DNA of 64,000 nucleotides from Labedella populi (GCF_004078655.1 NZ_RZNC01000003.1:248001-312000); one strand, 5' to 3'. Positions 50,150-60,377 are shown, counted from the stretch's first letter. Translations and numbers: made by a program. The notes: a model not told the origin generated them from the letters alone.

Positions 50150-51175
50150 TTAGTCGGCGTCGGGGACGGGGCCCGACATGTCGTCCCGGGATCGGACGAG
50201 ATCGGCGCTCGCCGCTGCGGCGCGCACACGCTTCCGCAGGCTCTTCGGGCTCGAGACGCGCTCCCCGAGGGCGCCCGGCGTCCACAGCTCGACGTCTTCG
50301 TCCGAGAAGTCCGTCTTGCTCGGCCGACGCTTGAGCTCCGGCAGAACGGCCCCGTCGGCGAGTCGGCGTGCGGTGAGCAGGAACCCGGTGTGGCCGATCA
50401 TGCGATGGTCGGGACGCACGGCGAGTCCCTCGACGTGCCACCCCCGCACCATCGTCTCGCTCGATGCGGGATCGGTGAAGCGCCCCGTCGCCCGGATGGC
50501 CTCAGCGACGCGTGAGAGCTGCGTGACGGTGGCGATGTAGCAGAGGAGCACCCCGCCGGGGGTGAGAGCGTCGGCGACGGCGCCGACGCACTCCCACGGC
50601 GCGAGCATGTCGAGGACGACGCGGTCGGCCGTACCGGTCGGAACCGCTGTGGGCAGAGACTCCACGAGGTCGCCGACGACGACGTCCCACGAGGTCGGGT
50701 CGTAGCCGAAGAAGCTCGCAACGTTGTCGCGGGCCACATCGGCGAACTCCTCACGCCGTTCGAAAGACGTGAGCCGACCGGAGTCGCCGATCGCTCGCAG
50801 AAGCCAGATCGAGAGGGCGCCCGATCCGACGCCCGCTTCGACGACACGGGCGCCCGGGAAGATGTCGGCCTGCGCGAGGATCTGCGCGGCGTCCTTCGGG
50901 TAGATGATGGCGGCTCCGCGCGGCATCGACATGACGAAGTCGACGAGCAGCGGGCGCAGAGCGAGGTATTCGACGCCCGCCGTGTTGACGACGACGGAGC
51001 CGTCGTCGAGACCGATGAGGTCGTCGTGATGGATCATGCCGCGATGCGTGTGGAAGACCTTGCCGGGCTCGAGGCTGATCGTGTGCAGCTTGTTCTTCGG
51101 CCCGGTCAGCTGTACCCGGTCCCCCACGCGGAGCGGCCCGGAGTTGCGGGTACGCTCGCTCGGCGCGGTGGTCAT
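50150..51175 (-). CDS. trmI: tRNA (adenine(58)-N1)-methyltransferase TrmI
   Basis: This tetrameric SAM-dependent enzyme methylates A58 in the T-loop of tRNA. The SAM motif VVEAGVGSGALSIWLL is near residue 103, the catalytic Asp is in DRVVLDMLAPWE, and IIYPKDAAQIL precedes the fold. The length is 341 aa, in the usual actinobacterial range. ATG at 51175 overlaps the HAD gene stop. In many actinobacteria this gene heads the ARC/Mpa-dop-pup-proteasome cluster; here the FKBP gene follows directly. Confidence 0.94.
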   Translation of the reverse strand: MTTAPSERTRNSGPLRVGDRVQLTGPKNKLHTISLEPGKVFHTHRGMIHHDDLIGLDDGSVVVNTAGVEYLALRPLLVDFVMSMPRGAAIIYPKDAAQILAQADIFPGARVVEAGVGSGALSIWLLRAIGDSGRLTSFERREEFADVARDNVASFFGYDPTSWDVVVGDLVESLPTAVPTGTADRVVLDMLAPWECVGAVADALTPGGVLLCYIATVTQLSRVAEAIRATGRFTDPASSETMVRGWHVEGLAVRPDHRMIGHTGFLLTARRLADGAVLPELKRRPSKTDFSDEDVELWTPGALGERVSSPKSLRKRVRAAAASADLVRSRDDMSGPVPDAD

Positions 51176-51864
51176 CGGCTTCCCGCCGACGCTCGCCGCG
51201 ACGCGAAGACTTCGGTGATGCTCTCCGCGGTCCGTCCCGCGAGACTCGGCCACGTGATGTGGTCGCTCGACTCGGGGATCGACACGGCGTGTGGGACCGC
51301 GATCGCGACGGTGCCCGCGGCGACGGCCGAGGCGAGCCCCGTACGCGAGTCCTCGATGGCGACGCATCGCGTCACGTCGACGCCGAGCCGCGCCGCGGCC
51401 TCGACGTACGGATCGGGATGCGGTTTCGGACGGGAGACCTCGTCGCCCGTCACGAGCGTCTCGAAGGCATCGGAGCCGATCCGGTCGACGACGTGCTGGG
51501 CCATCGCCCGCACGGACATCGTGACGAGTGCCGACCGCACCCCCGCTCGGTGGAGATCGGTGAGGAGCTCGCGGGCACCGGGCCGGAACGGGACGCCCTC
51601 CTCGGTGATCCGTCGCATCACGACGCTCGTGAGGTGGGCGACGATGTCGTCGGCGGACAGGTCGACACCGCGGGAACGGAGCGTCTCGGCGGAGTCCCAG
51701 AGTCCTGCACCGACGAGCGACATGGCGTCCTCGTAGGTCCAGGTCCGCCCGAAGGACTCGACGAGATCGGTCTCCGCCGAGATCCAATAGGGCTCGGTGT
51801 CGACGAGGGTGCCGTCCATGTCCCACAGGACGGCGTCGGGCAGCAGAGTGGTCACGGGGATCAA
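51172..51864 (-). CDS. HAD-superfamily phosphatase
   Basis: This 230-aa HAD hydrolase is of subfamily IA. Motif I is VLWDMDGTLVDTEPYW, motif II is ALVTMS, motif III Lys is in SRPKPHPDPY and motif IV is VAIEDSRTGL. Predicted substrates are small phosphorylated sugars or nucleotides. The first start is TTG at 51864; GTG at 51855 is also possible. It is translationally coupled to trmI by a 4-base overlap. Confidence 0.87.
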   Translation of the reverse strand: MIPVTTLLPDAVLWDMDGTLVDTEPYWISAETDLVESFGRTWTYEDAMSLVGAGLWDSAETLRSRGVDLSADDIVAHLTSVVMRRITEEGVPFRPGARELLTDLHRAGVRSALVTMSVRAMAQHVVDRIGSDAFETLVTGDEVSRPKPHPDPYVEAAARLGVDVTRCVAIEDSRTGLASAVAAGTVAIAVPHAVSIPESSDHITWPSLAGRTAESITEVFASRRASAGSR

Positions 51865-51937
51865 TGCTACCCGGTCGGGGAATGCGCCTATCCTGGAGTG
51901 ATCGATCGGCCAGACGGCTGCGGAAGGGCTGGTGCAC

Positions 51938-52822
51938 GTGACGGCTGAAGTCGAAGCGTTCTCGCGGGGGCGCGTTCTCGTCGTCGCTTTCGAGGGCTGG
52001 AACGACGCGGGCGACGCGGCGACCGGGGCGGTCCGGCTGCTGCAGGAGCAACTCGAACTCGTCCCCCTCGCCTCGGTCGACCCCGAGGACTACTACGACT
52101 ACCAGTTCACGCGGCCCACGGTCGCCGCGAACGACGACGGTCGGCGCGTTCTGCGCTGGCCCGGAGCGAGCCTCTACGGTCCAGCGGTGGACGCGGGAGA
52201 GGGACCGTCGATCTACCTGCTCCTCGGGATCGAGCCGTCCCGCAGCTGGAAGAACTTCACCGCGGAAGTCCTCGACGCCGCCCTCGCCGTCGACGTGACG
52301 GCGGTCGTCCTCCTGGGCGCGATGCTCGCCGACGTCCCGCACACCCGCCCGATCTCGATATTCACGACGAGCGAGAATCCCGATGTGCGGCGCTCCCTCG
52401 CCGTCGAGCGGTCGACCTATGAGGGGCCTGTCGGGATACTGACGGTCATCTCCGACGCCGCCGAGGCGCTCGGTCTTCCGACCGTCTCGGTGTGGGCGTC
52501 GGTCCCGCACTACGTCCACAACGCGCCGTCGCCGAAGGCCGTGCTCGCTCTCGTCGACAAACTCGAGGAGCTGGTCGGGGTCTCGATCGACCGCGGCGAG
52601 CTCGTGTCGGACTCGGCGGAGTGGGAGCAGGGCATCGACGCGCTCGCGGAGGAGGACGACGAGATGGCGACGTACATCCAGCAGCTCGAGCAGGCGCGTG
52701 ACACCGTCGAGTCCCCGGACGCGAGCGGGGAGGCGATCGCCCAGGAATTCGAGCGCTACCTCCGCCGCCGCGGCGACAAGCCCGACGGCCGCAACGGCGA
52801 CGAGCCGTGGGGCAAGGGCTGA
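51938..52822 (+). CDS. PAC2-family protein (proteasome assembly chaperone fold)
   Basis: This protein of about 294 aa has the PAC2 fold of proteasome assembly chaperones, but bacterial members have no known proteasome role. Typical segments are VLVVAFEGWNDAGDAATGAV, VVLLGAMLADVPHTRP and ASVPHYVHNAPSPKAVLALV. GTG at 51938 is preferred, as GAAGGG lies nine bases upstream; GTG at 51932 is too close. It is divergent from the HAD gene and converges on mshC. Confidence 0.87.
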   Translation: MTAEVEAFSRGRVLVVAFEGWNDAGDAATGAVRLLQEQLELVPLASVDPEDYYDYQFTRPTVAANDDGRRVLRWPGASLYGPAVDAGEGPSIYLLLGIEPSRSWKNFTAEVLDAALAVDVTAVVLLGAMLADVPHTRPISIFTTSENPDVRRSLAVERSTYEGPVGILTVISDAAEALGLPTVSVWASVPHYVHNAPSPKAVLALVDKLEELVGVSIDRGELVSDSAEWEQGIDALAEEDDEMATYIQQLEQARDTVESPDASGEAIAQEFERYLRRRGDKPDGRNGDEPWGKG

Positions 52823-52890
52823 GGCGCTTTCCCTGATCATGAGGTCATGGACCGACCGGGTTCATCGGACGGCAGAACTATCCCCGCGAG

Positions 52891-54162
52891 TCAGGCCGAG
52901 AGGTCGATCCCGAGCAATGCGTCGATGGCTTCGCCGACCCGCTGAGGGTCGCTGACACCGGTCGTCGCCGCCTCGTCCAGGACCGCGATCGCCGTCGGCG
53001 TGTCGAGGTCGTTCCGCAGTGCGTCGCGCATCCGCTGGATGACGTCGTCCGCCGTCACCGAGCCGCTTGGTGACGCCCCCGCGGCGCGCACGCCCGTGCG
53101 GAAGGCGTCCGACCACGCTGCCAGGCGCGAGATGGCCGCTTCGAGCCCGGCCTGCGTCCACTCCCAGTCGCTGCGGTAGTGGTGCTCGAGGATAGCGAGT
53201 CGAATCGCGCGAGGATCCTCTCCCCGCTCGCGCAGCTGGGAGACGAGCACGAGGTTGCCGAGGGATTTCGACATCTTCTCGCCGTCATAGGCCACCATGC
53301 CCGCGTGAGCGAAGACGGCGGCGAGAGGGCGACCCGAGAGGGCGGCTGCATGGCCAGCGCTCATCTCGTGGTGCGGGAAGACGAGGTCGGACCCGCCCCC
53401 CTGGACCGTGAAGTCCGTCCCGAGGTGGTCGAGGGCGATCACCGAGCATTCGATGTGCCATCCCGGTCGGCCGGCGCCCGCGGCCGAGTCCCACTGCGGC
53501 TCTCCCGCCCGCGCCGCGCGCCACAGCAGAGGGTCGAGCGGGTCACGCTTGCCTGTCCTGTCGGGGTCTCCCCCGCGCTCCGCGCTCAATCGCTCCATGA
53601 GGGCGCGATCGTAATTGCTCTCCTGGCCGAGGCTCCAGACGCCCTGCGCCTCCGCGGCGGCGATGTCGAAGTAGACGTCGTCACCCGCGGCCGACTCCGG
53701 CGTGTCGACCCGGTAGGCGACGCCGGCGTCGAGAAGGCGGACCACCGCCTCGGCGATGGGCGCGATGACCTCGGTGACCGCGACATAGTCCTCGGGCGGC
53801 AGCACCCGCAAGGCGGCCATGTCGTCACGGAACAGCTGGATCTGGTCGTCCGCGAGTGTCCGCCACTCGATCCCGCGCTCGTGCGCTCGTTCGAGGAGCG
53901 GGTCGTCGACGTCGGTGATGTTCTGCGCATAGTGCACGTCGATGCCCGCGTCGAGCCACATCCGCTGAAGGGTGTCGAAGGCGAGATACGTGGATGCGTG
54001 ACCGATGTGCGTCGCGTCATAGGGAGTGATCCCGCAGACGTACAGCCGCGCGCGCTCGCCCGTGTGCACCGAGACGAGCCCGTCGCTCGCCGTATCGTGC
54101 AGAAGGGGTGCGCACGGCGACCCCGGGACGGACGGGACGACGGGACGGGGCCAAGCCTGCAT
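52891..54162 (-). CDS. mshC: Mycothiol ligase MshC
   Basis: This enzyme ligates cysteine to GlcN-Ins with ATP in mycothiol synthesis, the actinobacterial substitute for glutathione. It is a cysteinyl-tRNA-synthetase-like protein with HIGH ([11 protein letters not shown]) and KMSKS ([10 protein letters not shown]) motifs and a zinc-site Cys in [11 protein letters not shown]. It lacks the tRNA-binding domain, which gives the shorter 423-aa length. The [16 protein letters not shown] and [12 protein letters not shown] segments are typical. Its presence agrees with thiol-stress control of rbpA in the same window. Confidence 0.95.
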   Translation of the reverse strand: MQAWPRPVVPSVPGSPCAPLLHDTASDGLVSVHTGERARLYVCGITPYDATHIGHASTYLAFDTLQRMWLDAGIDVHYAQNITDVDDPLLERAHERGIEWRTLADDQIQLFRDDMAALRVLPPEDYVAVTEVIAPIAEAVVRLLDAGVAYRVDTPESAAGDDVYFDIAAAEAQGVWSLGQESNYDRALMERLSAERGGDPDRTGKRDPLDPLLWRAARAGEPQWDSAAGAGRPGWHIECSVIALDHLGTDFTVQGGGSDLVFPHHEMSAGHAAALSGRPLAAVFAHAGMVAYDGEKMSKSLGNLVLVSQLRERGEDPRAIRLAILEHHYRSDWEWTQAGLEAAISRLAAWSDAFRTGVRAAGASPSGSVTADDVIQRMRDALRNDLDTPTAIAVLDEAATTGVSDPQRVGEAIDALLGIDLSA

Positions 54163-54224
54163 CCCTTCAGCCTAGGCGAGCCACGGCACCCCTCCGACCG
54201 CAGGGGTCGGCCATGCCCGCGCCG

Positions 54225-55079
54225 TCACGGCTCGATCGTGCCGGTCGTGAGAAGGACGATCAGGGCGAGGCCGAGGAGGATGCGGTACACGACGAACGGC
54301 AGGAACGAACGCCGCGAGATGTAGCGCATGAAGTATGCGATCACGACGAGGGCGACGCCGAAGGCCACGATGGTCGCGACGAGGGTCTCGAGCGGACCGT
54401 AGACCTCGGGGAGGCAGCCCGTCGCCCCTTCGACGCACGGGTCGACGATGGACTTCGCCACTTGGTACAGCCCGCTTCCGAACACGGCCGGGATCGCGAG
54501 CAGGAACGCGTACCGAGCGGCGGCCTCGCGCTTGTAGCCGAGGAGGAGGCCCGCCGTGATGGTGCCTCCTGAGCGGGAGACGCCGGGGATGAGCGCGAGC
54601 GCCTGAGCGAAGCCGTAGATGACACCGTGGGGGTAGGTGATCTCCGGAAGCTCCCGGCGCTTCGCGCCGATGTAGTCCGCGATGCCGAGGAGGACGCCGA
54701 ACCCGATGAGCGTGCCCGCGATGAACCACAGCGAGCGGAAGGTCGTCTCGATCTGGTCCTGGAACAGCAGCCCGAGGATCACGATCGGCAGCGAGCCGAT
54801 GATGATCAACCAGCCCATCCGCGCGTCGGGATCGTTCCGCGGCACGCGCCCGGAGAGCGACCCGAACCACGCTCCGACGATGCGCACGATGTCGCGCCAG
54901 AAGAAGATCACGACGGCGAGTTCCGTACCGATCTGCGTGATCGCCGTGAAGCGCGCCCCGGGATCCTCACCGGTTCCGAGGAACTCACCGACGATACGGA
55001 GGTGCGCACTCGAGGAGATCGGAAGGAACTCGGTGAGGCCCTGGACGAGGCCCAGGATGATCGCGTTGACGAAGTCCAC
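54225..55079 (-). CDS. uppP: Undecaprenyl-diphosphatase (BacA type)
   Basis: This membrane enzyme recycles undecaprenyl pyrophosphate to the monophosphate carrier for peptidoglycan synthesis. The motifs [12 protein letters not shown] near residue 18 and [15 protein letters not shown] near 170 are both intact, and eight helices are predicted. The length is 284 aa. The GTG start follows GGAGA. It lies 19 bases past the M20 peptidase gene and is probably co-transcribed with it. Confidence 0.95.
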   Translation of the reverse strand: MDFVNAIILGLVQGLTEFLPISSSAHLRIVGEFLGTGEDPGARFTAITQIGTELAVVIFFWRDIVRIVGAWFGSLSGRVPRNDPDARMGWLIIIGSLPIVILGLLFQDQIETTFRSLWFIAGTLIGFGVLLGIADYIGAKRRELPEITYPHGVIYGFAQALALIPGVSRSGGTITAGLLLGYKREAAARYAFLLAIPAVFGSGLYQVAKSIVDPCVEGATGCLPEVYGPLETLVATIVAFGVALVVIAYFMRYISRRSFLPFVVYRILLGLALIVLLTTGTIEP

Positions 55080-55098
55080 TACCGGGCTCTCCTGACGG

Positions 55099-56427
55099 TC
55101 AGTACGTGCTCAACAGGTCCTCGAGGACGCGGCGGCCGAAGACGAGCGACTCGAGCGGGACCCGCTCATCCACTCCGTGGAACATCGCCGGGAAGTCGAC
55201 GTGCTCCGGGAGGCGCAGCGGCGCGAACCCGTAACCCGTGATGCCGAGTCGCGAGAGCGCCTTGTTGTCGGTCCCCCCGGAGAGCATATACGGCAGCACA
55301 GCGGCCTCAGGGTCGTGCTTGCGCAGCGTCGCGACCGCCGCATCGATGAGCGGACCGGCAAACGGCGTCTCGAGGCCGATGTCCTGCTGGACGATCTCGA
55401 TCTCGATGTCGTCGCCGATGATGTCGCGGACCTGCGCGAGGACGTCGTCCTCCTCACCCGGGAGGGTGCGGATGTCGACGAGCGCCGTCGCGACGTCCGG
55501 GATGACGTTGTGCTTGTAGCCGGCCTCGAGAAGGGTCGGGTTGCTCGTCGTACGGAGCGAGGCACGGATGAATCCGGCCGCGGTACCCGTCGCGATCGCG
55601 ATCTCATCCGGGCCCGTCTTCTCGGGGTCCACTCCGAGGATCGACGCGAGTTCCCCGATGAGTGCTGTCGTCGTCTCCGTGAGCCGGATGGGCCACTCGG
55701 TTCGCCCGAGCGCAGCGACGGCGACCGCGAGCTTCGTGACCGCGTTGTCCTCGATCACACGCGACCCGTGGGCCGCGACACCGCGGGCGCGCAGGCGGAT
55801 CCAGACGAGCGACTTCTCCGCCGTCTGCATGAGATACGCACGGCGACCGCCGAGAGTGATCGAGTAACCACCGACCTCGCTGATGGCCTCCGTCGCCCCC
55901 GCGAAGAGATCGGGCCGTGTCTTCACGAGGTGTTGCGAGCCGTAGACACCACCGTTCTCCTCGTCGGCGAAGAAGGCGAGGACGAGGTCGCGCTCCGGGC
56001 TGCGCCCGCTGCGAAGGATATCGGCGACCGCGGTCAGGATCATGGCGTCCATGTTCTTCATGTCCACCGCCCCGCGACCCCAGAGCATCCCGTCACGGAT
56101 CTCCCCCGCGAACGGATCGACCGTCCAGTTACGCGGGTCCGCGGGAACCACGTCGAGATGACCGTGCACGACGAGGCCGGGAGTGCCTCCTCGTCGACCG
56201 GACACGCGAGCGATGACGCTCGTCCGACCGGGCTCCGAATCGATGAGCTCGGGCTCGAGACCCAGGTCCCGAAGGAACGCGGCCACGTACTCGGCCGCCT
56301 CCGTCTCGGGATTCGCCTTCCCCTCGCCGTAGTTCGTCGTGTCGAATCGGATGAGATCGCGCGCGACCTTCACGGTCTCGTCGCCTTCGAGCTCGGGCGT
56401 CGACAGGGGCTCGGAGGAAGGGGACAT
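55099..56427 (-). CDS. M20-family metallopeptidase (M20/M25/M40)
   Basis: This is a zinc-dependent amidohydrolase/peptidase of 442 aa. Metal and catalytic motifs are [28 protein letters not shown], and [16 protein letters not shown]. The lid-domain segment [10 protein letters not shown] and the late site [15 protein letters not shown] are present. No signal peptide is seen, so it acts in the cytoplasm. The substrate is unknown. It shares no obvious close relationship with the M20 gene at 9559. Confidence 0.9.
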   Translation of the reverse strand: MSPSSEPLSTPELEGDETVKVARDLIRFDTTNYGEGKANPETEAAEYVAAFLRDLGLEPELIDSEPGRTSVIARVSGRRGGTPGLVVHGHLDVVPADPRNWTVDPFAGEIRDGMLWGRGAVDMKNMDAMILTAVADILRSGRSPERDLVLAFFADEENGGVYGSQHLVKTRPDLFAGATEAISEVGGYSITLGGRRAYLMQTAEKSLVWIRLRARGVAAHGSRVIEDNAVTKLAVAVAALGRTEWPIRLTETTTALIGELASILGVDPEKTGPDEIAIATGTAAGFIRASLRTTSNPTLLEAGYKHNVIPDVATALVDIRTLPGEEDDVLAQVRDIIGDDIEIEIVQQDIGLETPFAGPLIDAAVATLRKHDPEAAVLPYMLSGGTDNKALSRLGITGYGFAPLRLPEHVDFPAMFHGVDERVPLESLVFGRRVLEDLLSTY

Positions 56428-56525
56428 GCCACCACGCTACCCGCTGGGTCGAGGGGTGTGAAAACAGCGTCCGATTTCGTGCTATCGTCGTTTCTCGGCG
56501 CTCGAAGAGAGTGTCGAAACAACTC

Positions 56526-56612
56526 GCGCGGGTGGCGGAATTGGCAGACGCGCTAGCTTGAGGTGCTAGTGCCCTATTAATGGGCGTGGGGGTTCAAGTC
56601 CCCCCTCGCGCA
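56526..56612 (+). tRNA. tRNA-Leu (GAG)
   Basis: This 87-nt class II tRNA has acceptor arms GCGCGGG (56526-56532) and CTCGCGC (56605-56611) with discriminator A56612. The anticodon GAG is at 56560-56562 within CTAGC-TTGAGGT-GCTAG. The long variable arm and a T-arm with GGTTCAAGTCC are present. No CCA is encoded. Confidence 0.96.
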
Positions 56613-56622
56613 CGTGAGTTGG

Positions 56623-56660
56623 AAGGCCCGGATCGGAAGATCCGGGCCTTCTCTGTTTTT
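56623..56660 (+). terminator. Rho-independent terminator after tRNA-Leu
   Basis: AAGGCCCGGATC-GGAA-GATCCGGGCCTT forms a 12-bp stem with a tetraloop, followed by CTCTGTTTTT. It is the clearest T-tract terminator in the window. Confidence 0.93.
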
Positions 56661-56751
56661 GAGCGCCGCGGCAGACCTTGGGGCAGTCACCCGATGGCAG
56701 GTGCTGGATACACGTCCGATTGTCGCCACCTCTCCCGCAACATATCGGTGC

Positions 56752-56797
56752 GGTCCCTGAGCCTGTCGACGGGCGGTCCCTGAGCCTGCCGAAGGGG
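56752..56797 (+). repeat. Two tandem REP-like 23-bp units
   Basis: GGTCCCTGAGCCTGTCGACGGGC (56752-56774) and GGTCCCTGAGCCTGCCGAAGGGG (56775-56797) are adjacent imperfect copies of a GGTCCCTGAGC..GTCGAAGGG-type intergenic element found repeatedly in many high-GC bacteria. They lie between the tRNA-Leu terminator and the helicase stop. Confidence 0.75.
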
Positions 56798-56830
56798 CAC
56801 ACGGCGCTCTCGGACCGTGACGCGAGCCAC

Positions 56831-58690
56831 TCAGTGGCTGCCGAGGCGTTTCCGGAGGTAGTCGATACGCGCCTGCAACTGCGTAACGCTCGCTTGCGCC
56901 ACCGCCGGTCCGCCGCACGCACGCCGTAGTTCGGCGTGGATCAGGCCGTGCGGCTCGTTCGTGTTCTTCGCGTAGAGGCCGACGAGGCTGTTGAGGAGGC
57001 TCCGCTGCTCCTTCAGGGTGCGATAGAGCGCGGGCGGCGGCTGCTCGGATTCCGGGGCGGGCGGCTGCTGCTTGCGCTTGCCGTCGATGCGCCGCGCCTG
57101 CCGCTGGTGGCGTTGCGTCAGCAGCTCGTGGACCTGTTCGGGCTCGAGCAGACCTGGGATGCCGATGAAGTCGAGCTCCTCCTCCGTGCCCGGCACGGCG
57201 TAGGACCCGAACTCGTCGCCGTCGAAGACGACACGATCGAACGTCGCGTCCGAGCCGATGGCCTCGAACCGGAACTCGCCCATGAGCGAGTCGGACGCCG
57301 TGTCGGAGCGGTTGGCCGCCTCCACCATGGCGTCCTCGGGATTCCACAGGTCGCCCTCGGCATTCGGGTCCTGTCGCCGATCGAGCGCGTGATCGCGAGC
57401 ACGCTCCAACTCGGAGGCGAGTGTCATGAGCTGCGGGACGTTCGGCAGGAAGACGCTCGCCGTCTCACCGCGGCGACGTGCACGCACGAAGCGGCCGATC
57501 GCCTGGGCGAAGAACAGCGGCGTCGAGGCGGACGTGGCGTAGACGCCGACGGCGAGACGCGGCACATCGACGCCCTCGCTCACCATCCGGACGGCGACGA
57601 GCCAGCGACTCGTCCCCGCCGAGAACGAATCGATCTTCGCGCTCGCCTCGGCGTCGTCCGAGAGCACGACCGTCGGCGCCTCTCCCGTGAGGTTCTCGAG
57701 GATCGTCGCGTACGCCTTCGCGGCGAAATGGTCGGTCGCGATGACGAGTCCTCCCGCATCCGGGATGCCGTGACGGACCTCCGTCAGCCGGCGGTCAGCC
57801 GCCCTCAGGACGGACGGGATCCACTCCCCCGCCGGATCGAGCGCCGTGCGCCACGCTTGCGACGTGATGTCCTTCGTGTTGCCCTCGCCGAGGCGCGCCT
57901 CCATCTCGTCACCCGTGCTCGTGCGCCAGCGCATGTGTCCCGCGTAGACCATGAAGATGACGGGACGGACGACGCCGTCGGCGAGTGCGCGGCCGTAGCC
58001 GTAGTCGTAGTCCGTGACCGAGGTGCGGATGCCGTCGCGATCCGGGAGGTACGTCACGAAGGGAATCGGAGCCGTGTCCGACCGGAACGGCGTCCCGGTG
58101 AGCGAGAGTCGGCGGACGGCGGGCGAGAACGCCTCGCGGATCGCATCACCCCAGCTGAGTGCGTCGCCACCGTGATGGACCTCGTCGAGGACCACGAGCG
58201 TTCGCGACGACGCCGTCAGGTCCTGATGCAGTGAGGCCCGCATGGCGACCTGTGCGTAGGTCACCACGACCCCGTGGTAGTGGCGACCGACGGCTCCGGC
58301 TCTGTTGCTGAACTCGGGGTCGAGCCGGATGCCCGCGCGGTGCGCGGCCTCCGCCCACTGCTTCTTGAGGTGCTCGGTGGGTGCGACGACCGTCACGCGA
58401 TCGACGGTACGGCGCGAGAGGAGTTCCGCCGCGAGCCGGAGGGCGAACGTCGTCTTGCCCGCTCCCGGCGTCGCCGCCGCGAGGAAGTCGCGCGGCTCCG
58501 ATCGGAAGTACGCGTCGATCGCCTCGGCCTGCCACGCGCGTAGCTTGCTGACGGTGCCCCAGGCCGCTCGCTCCGGGAACGCCGGGGACAGATGCTCTGC
58601 TGCCGCGGTGCCGATGCGGGGGCCGGACTCCCCGTTCTCCGTCACTCTGTCCGCATCCACTCGCAGTACCTTAGACGACTCTCCCGACAC
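56831..58690 (-). CDS. SF2 DEAD/DEAH-box helicase-like ATPase
   Basis: This 619-aa SF2 protein has AATPGAGKTTFALRLAAELL, VVAPTEHLKKQW, LVVLDEVHHGGDALSW, RLSLTGTPFRSDTAPIPF and the arginine-finger motif QAIGRFVRARRRGE. The C-terminal 150 residues are charged and partly coiled. It resembles type III restriction-like or UvrB/XPB-type translocases annotated simply as DEAD/DEAH helicases in Microbacteriaceae. No partner methylase is nearby, so a housekeeping DNA role is more likely than restriction. It is divergent from the SGNH hydrolase gene. Confidence 0.85.
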   Translation of the reverse strand: MSGESSKVLRVDADRVTENGESGPRIGTAAAEHLSPAFPERAAWGTVSKLRAWQAEAIDAYFRSEPRDFLAAATPGAGKTTFALRLAAELLSRRTVDRVTVVAPTEHLKKQWAEAAHRAGIRLDPEFSNRAGAVGRHYHGVVVTYAQVAMRASLHQDLTASSRTLVVLDEVHHGGDALSWGDAIREAFSPAVRRLSLTGTPFRSDTAPIPFVTYLPDRDGIRTSVTDYDYGYGRALADGVVRPVIFMVYAGHMRWRTSTGDEMEARLGEGNTKDITSQAWRTALDPAGEWIPSVLRAADRRLTEVRHGIPDAGGLVIATDHFAAKAYATILENLTGEAPTVVLSDDAEASAKIDSFSAGTSRWLVAVRMVSEGVDVPRLAVGVYATSASTPLFFAQAIGRFVRARRRGETASVFLPNVPQLMTLASELERARDHALDRRQDPNAEGDLWNPEDAMVEAANRSDTASDSLMGEFRFEAIGSDATFDRVVFDGDEFGSYAVPGTEEELDFIGIPGLLEPEQVHELLTQRHQRQARRIDGKRKQQPPAPESEQPPPALYRTLKEQRSLLNSLVGLYAKNTNEPHGLIHAELRRACGGPAVAQASVTQLQARIDYLRKRLGSH

Positions 58691-58739
58691 CCGGTGACGA
58701 CCTCGCTACGCTGGGGGGGACGGCTATGAGGAGGTCCGC

Positions 58740-59552
58740 GTGTCGGAGACAGGAGACGAGCCACTGCACCCCTGGTCGCGCTACGTCGCACTCGGCGACT
58801 CGTTCACGGAGGGCATCGGCGACCCTGAGCCGAACGCGCCGGGCGGGCATCGCGGCTGGGCCGACCGCGTCGCCGAGGTCCTCGCGACGGGCAACCCCGC
58901 GTTCGCCTACGCCAACCTCGCCGTGCGCGGCAAGCTCATCCAGCAGATCATGGACGAACAGATCGAGCCGGCCGTCCAGTTGCGACCCGACCTCATCTCG
59001 ATCTCGGCCGGAGGCAACGACGTCCTCCGCCCCGGAACCGACCCGGACGAGATCGCGGCGAAGTTCGAGACGGCGATCGAGAGTCTCGCCGCCGATCGCG
59101 CGACGATCGTCGTGTTCACGGGCGTCGACGTCGGCTTCTCCCCCGTGTTCCGCAGTATCCGGGGCAAGGTCGCCATCTACAACGAGAACATCCGCAGCAT
59201 CGCAGCGAAGTTCGGCTGCATCGTCGCGGACCAGTGGGCGCTCACCGAGATTCAGGACCAGCGGATGTGGGCTCCCGACCGGCTGCACCTCAACGCGATC
59301 GGGCACCATACCGTCGCGCGAATGGTCCTCGACGCCCTGGGGGTCGAGAACAGCCTCGAGCCGATGAAACCGGAACCGTTCCCCGAGCGCTCGCGACGCG
59401 CGGTCCGCAGCGAAGACGTCCAGTGGGCACGGGAGTACCTCGTCCCGTGGGTGGTCCGCCGGTTCCGGCACCAGTCCTCCGGCGACGCGATCAGTGCGAA
59501 GCGGCCGATCGCCGGTCCGCTCGTGCAGCCGGCCGAGCTCCGCGAGGACTGA
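58740..59552 (+). CDS. SGNH/GDSL-family hydrolase
   Basis: This 270-aa esterase-like protein has block I VALGDSFTEGIGDPE with the catalytic Ser, the block III Asn in SISAGGNDVL and the catalytic Asp-x-x-His-type segment PDRLHLNAIGH. There is no signal peptide. The substrate is unknown. The GTG start follows GAGGAGG closely. Confidence 0.9.
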   Translation: MSETGDEPLHPWSRYVALGDSFTEGIGDPEPNAPGGHRGWADRVAEVLATGNPAFAYANLAVRGKLIQQIMDEQIEPAVQLRPDLISISAGGNDVLRPGTDPDEIAAKFETAIESLAADRATIVVFTGVDVGFSPVFRSIRGKVAIYNENIRSIAAKFGCIVADQWALTEIQDQRMWAPDRLHLNAIGHHTVARMVLDALGVENSLEPMKPEPFPERSRRAVRSEDVQWAREYLVPWVVRRFRHQSSGDAISAKRPIAGPLVQPAELRED

Positions 59553-59561
59553 AGCGCTCGG

Positions 59562-60377
59562 TCAGTGCTCGTCGCGGACGCGCAGCGACCAGAGCGCGAC
59601 GGCGCTCGCCGAGGCGACGTTGAGCGAGTCGACGCCGTGAAGCATGGGGATCGTGAGCACGGTGTCCGCCGCCGCGAGGGCCGCACGGCTCAGCCCGTCG
59701 CCCTCCGTCCCAAGCGCGATCGCCAGCCGCTCGGGAGGATTGCGCTCGAACGCGTCGAGACCTGTGGCCTCGTCGGACAGGGCGAGCGCCGCGACGTGGA
59801 AGCCCGCGTCGTCGAGGATCCGCCGCGATGTCGTCCAGTCCGGAAGGCGCGTCCACGGCACCTGGAGCACCGTCCCCATACTGACGCGCACGCTCCGCCG
59901 GTACAGCGGGTCGGCGCACCGCTCGCTCACAAGCACCGCGTCGGCACCGAGCCCCGCGACGGACCGGAAAATGGCCCCGACGTTCGTGTGGTCGACGATG
60001 TCCTCGAGGATGACGACCCGCCGCGCGCCCGCGAGGACGTCCTCGACCGATCTCAACGGTGGTCGGTGCATCGCGGCGAGGGCGCCGCGATGCAGGTGGA
60101 AGCCCGTGAGGGCCTCGAGAACGTCCGACTCACCGACGTAGACCGGGACGTCGGGGAACGGCTCGAGGAGCGGCTCGACGTCCGGCAGCCACTTCTCCTG
60201 CAGCAGAACACTGCGCGGGCGGTGCCCCGCACCGATCGCCCGACCGATGACCTTGGTCGACTCGGCGATGTACAGGCCACCCTCCGGCTCCGTCTTCTTC
60301 CGCAGCGCGACGTCCGTGAGGCGCGAATAGTCGGCGAGGTCGTCGAGTCCGTCGGCGGAAATGCGTTCGACGCGCAT
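59562..60377 (-). CDS. SpoU/TrmH-family RNA 2'-O-methyltransferase
   Basis: This knotted SPOUT methyltransferase of 271 aa modifies ribose in rRNA or tRNA. The conserved motifs are EDIVDHTNVGAIFRSVAG, ALGTEGDGLSRAAL and PMLHGVDSLNVASASAVALW. An N-terminal substrate-binding domain (RKKTEPEGGLYIAESTKVIG) precedes the fold. The exact RNA target is not determined. It converges with the SGNH gene and is divergent from the sirtuin gene. Confidence 0.92.
   Translation of the reverse strand: MRVERISADGLDDLADYSRLTDVALRKKTEPEGGLYIAESTKVIGRAIGAGHRPRSVLLQEKWLPDVEPLLEPFPDVPVYVGESDVLEALTGFHLHRGALAAMHRPPLRSVEDVLAGARRVVILEDIVDHTNVGAIFRSVAGLGADAVLVSERCADPLYRRSVRVSMGTVLQVPWTRLPDWTTSRRILDDAGFHVAALALSDEATGLDAFERNPPERLAIALGTEGDGLSRAALAAADTVLTIPMLHGVDSLNVASASAVALWSLRVRDEH

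Noticed and set aside
50150-52840. An 896-codon frame continuing upstream of trmI
   Set aside because: The first 550 codons are antisense to the PAC2 gene and in another frame from the HAD gene; the conserved protein starts at 51175.
56831-58690. The SF2 helicase as a restriction (type III Res) subunit
   Set aside because: No methylase or nuclease partner is adjacent and no nuclease motif is seen in the C-terminal part.
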